Below are positions 62,924-64,000 of a stretch of DNA of 64,000 nucleotides, piece by piece (the stretch's first letter is position 1; every line of letters starts with the position of its first letter). The notes below the pieces were generated by a model. That model was not told where the DNA came from. It saw only the letters and a list, made by a program, of their open reading frames with translations, and ran no database searches. A program made the position numbers and the translations under genes. Source of the DNA: Arsenicicoccus dermatophilus (GTDB lineage: Bacteria > Actinomycetota > Actinomycetes > Actinomycetales > Dermatophilaceae); NCBI RefSeq assembly GCF_022568795.1, contig NZ_JAKZHU010000001.1, positions 2,294,001 to 2,358,000 on the forward strand, in the 5' to 3' direction.

Positions 62924-64000
<1,077 letters not shown>

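Overview
The window is high-GC DNA (roughly 70 percent G+C by eye) with frequent GTG starts, GTGA/ATGA gene overlaps and actinobacterial gene neighbourhoods: clpS-DUF2017, murI-MBL hydrolase, rph-rdgB and DUF3618. It looks like a chromosome segment of an actinomycete, probably a micrococcalean of the Intrasporangiaceae/Dermatophilaceae type. The genus is an inference only.

Bases 1 to about 24,420 are the right-hand part of a siphovirus-type prophage, read almost entirely on the + strand: major capsid protein (cut by the window edge), head-tail connector genes, tail terminator, tail tube protein, tail assembly chaperones G and GT (probable -1 frameshift), tape measure (split by a 1-nt frameshift), distal tail and hub-like proteins, then fibres and lysis genes. 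Two of the tail-region proteins carry a GH26-like glycosidase fold with both catalytic glutamates visible. Between fibres and lysis sits a minus-strand accessory block: a VapBC45-like toxin-antitoxin pair and a small lipoprotein. The module closes with membrane proteins, a CHAP endolysin, a holin-like protein, a strong hairpin, and a tRNA-Arg(TCT) whose 3' end faces the prophage and is the likely attachment site. No integrase is in the window.

Bases 24,500 to 31,800 hold an Sfp-type phosphopantetheinyl transferase facing an operon of an epsilon-poly-L-lysine-synthetase-like NRPS and an overlapping M1 aminopeptidase, with a PrsW-family intramembrane protease upstream. The NRPS has the A-PCP-three-tandem-domain architecture and a lysine-like specificity code. 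This is the best candidate for a secondary-metabolite system here.

Bases 31,800 to 48,900 are mostly housekeeping: oligoribonuclease, tRNA-His, a WXG100-like protein with an alpha/beta hydrolase, CopC, an ISL3 transposase remnant, tRNA-Lys, DUF3618, peroxiredoxin Q, tRNA-Leu, ArfB, rdgB/rph, DUF4328, an MMPL transporter, an SRPBCC protein, an MBL hydrolase, murI, a polar amino-acid ABC transporter (with a striking four-copy 10-bp iteron upstream) and clpS-DUF2017.

Bases 49,150 to 55,100 carry three tandem secreted subtilases; the first two share a 986-bp core that appears base-for-base identical. The window ends with pncB-pncA (NAD salvage), a decayed acetyltransferase, an RDD membrane protein, a heterodimeric ABC exporter with one degenerate ATP site, a small unknown gene, and the 3' part of 4-hydroxyphenylpyruvate dioxygenase.
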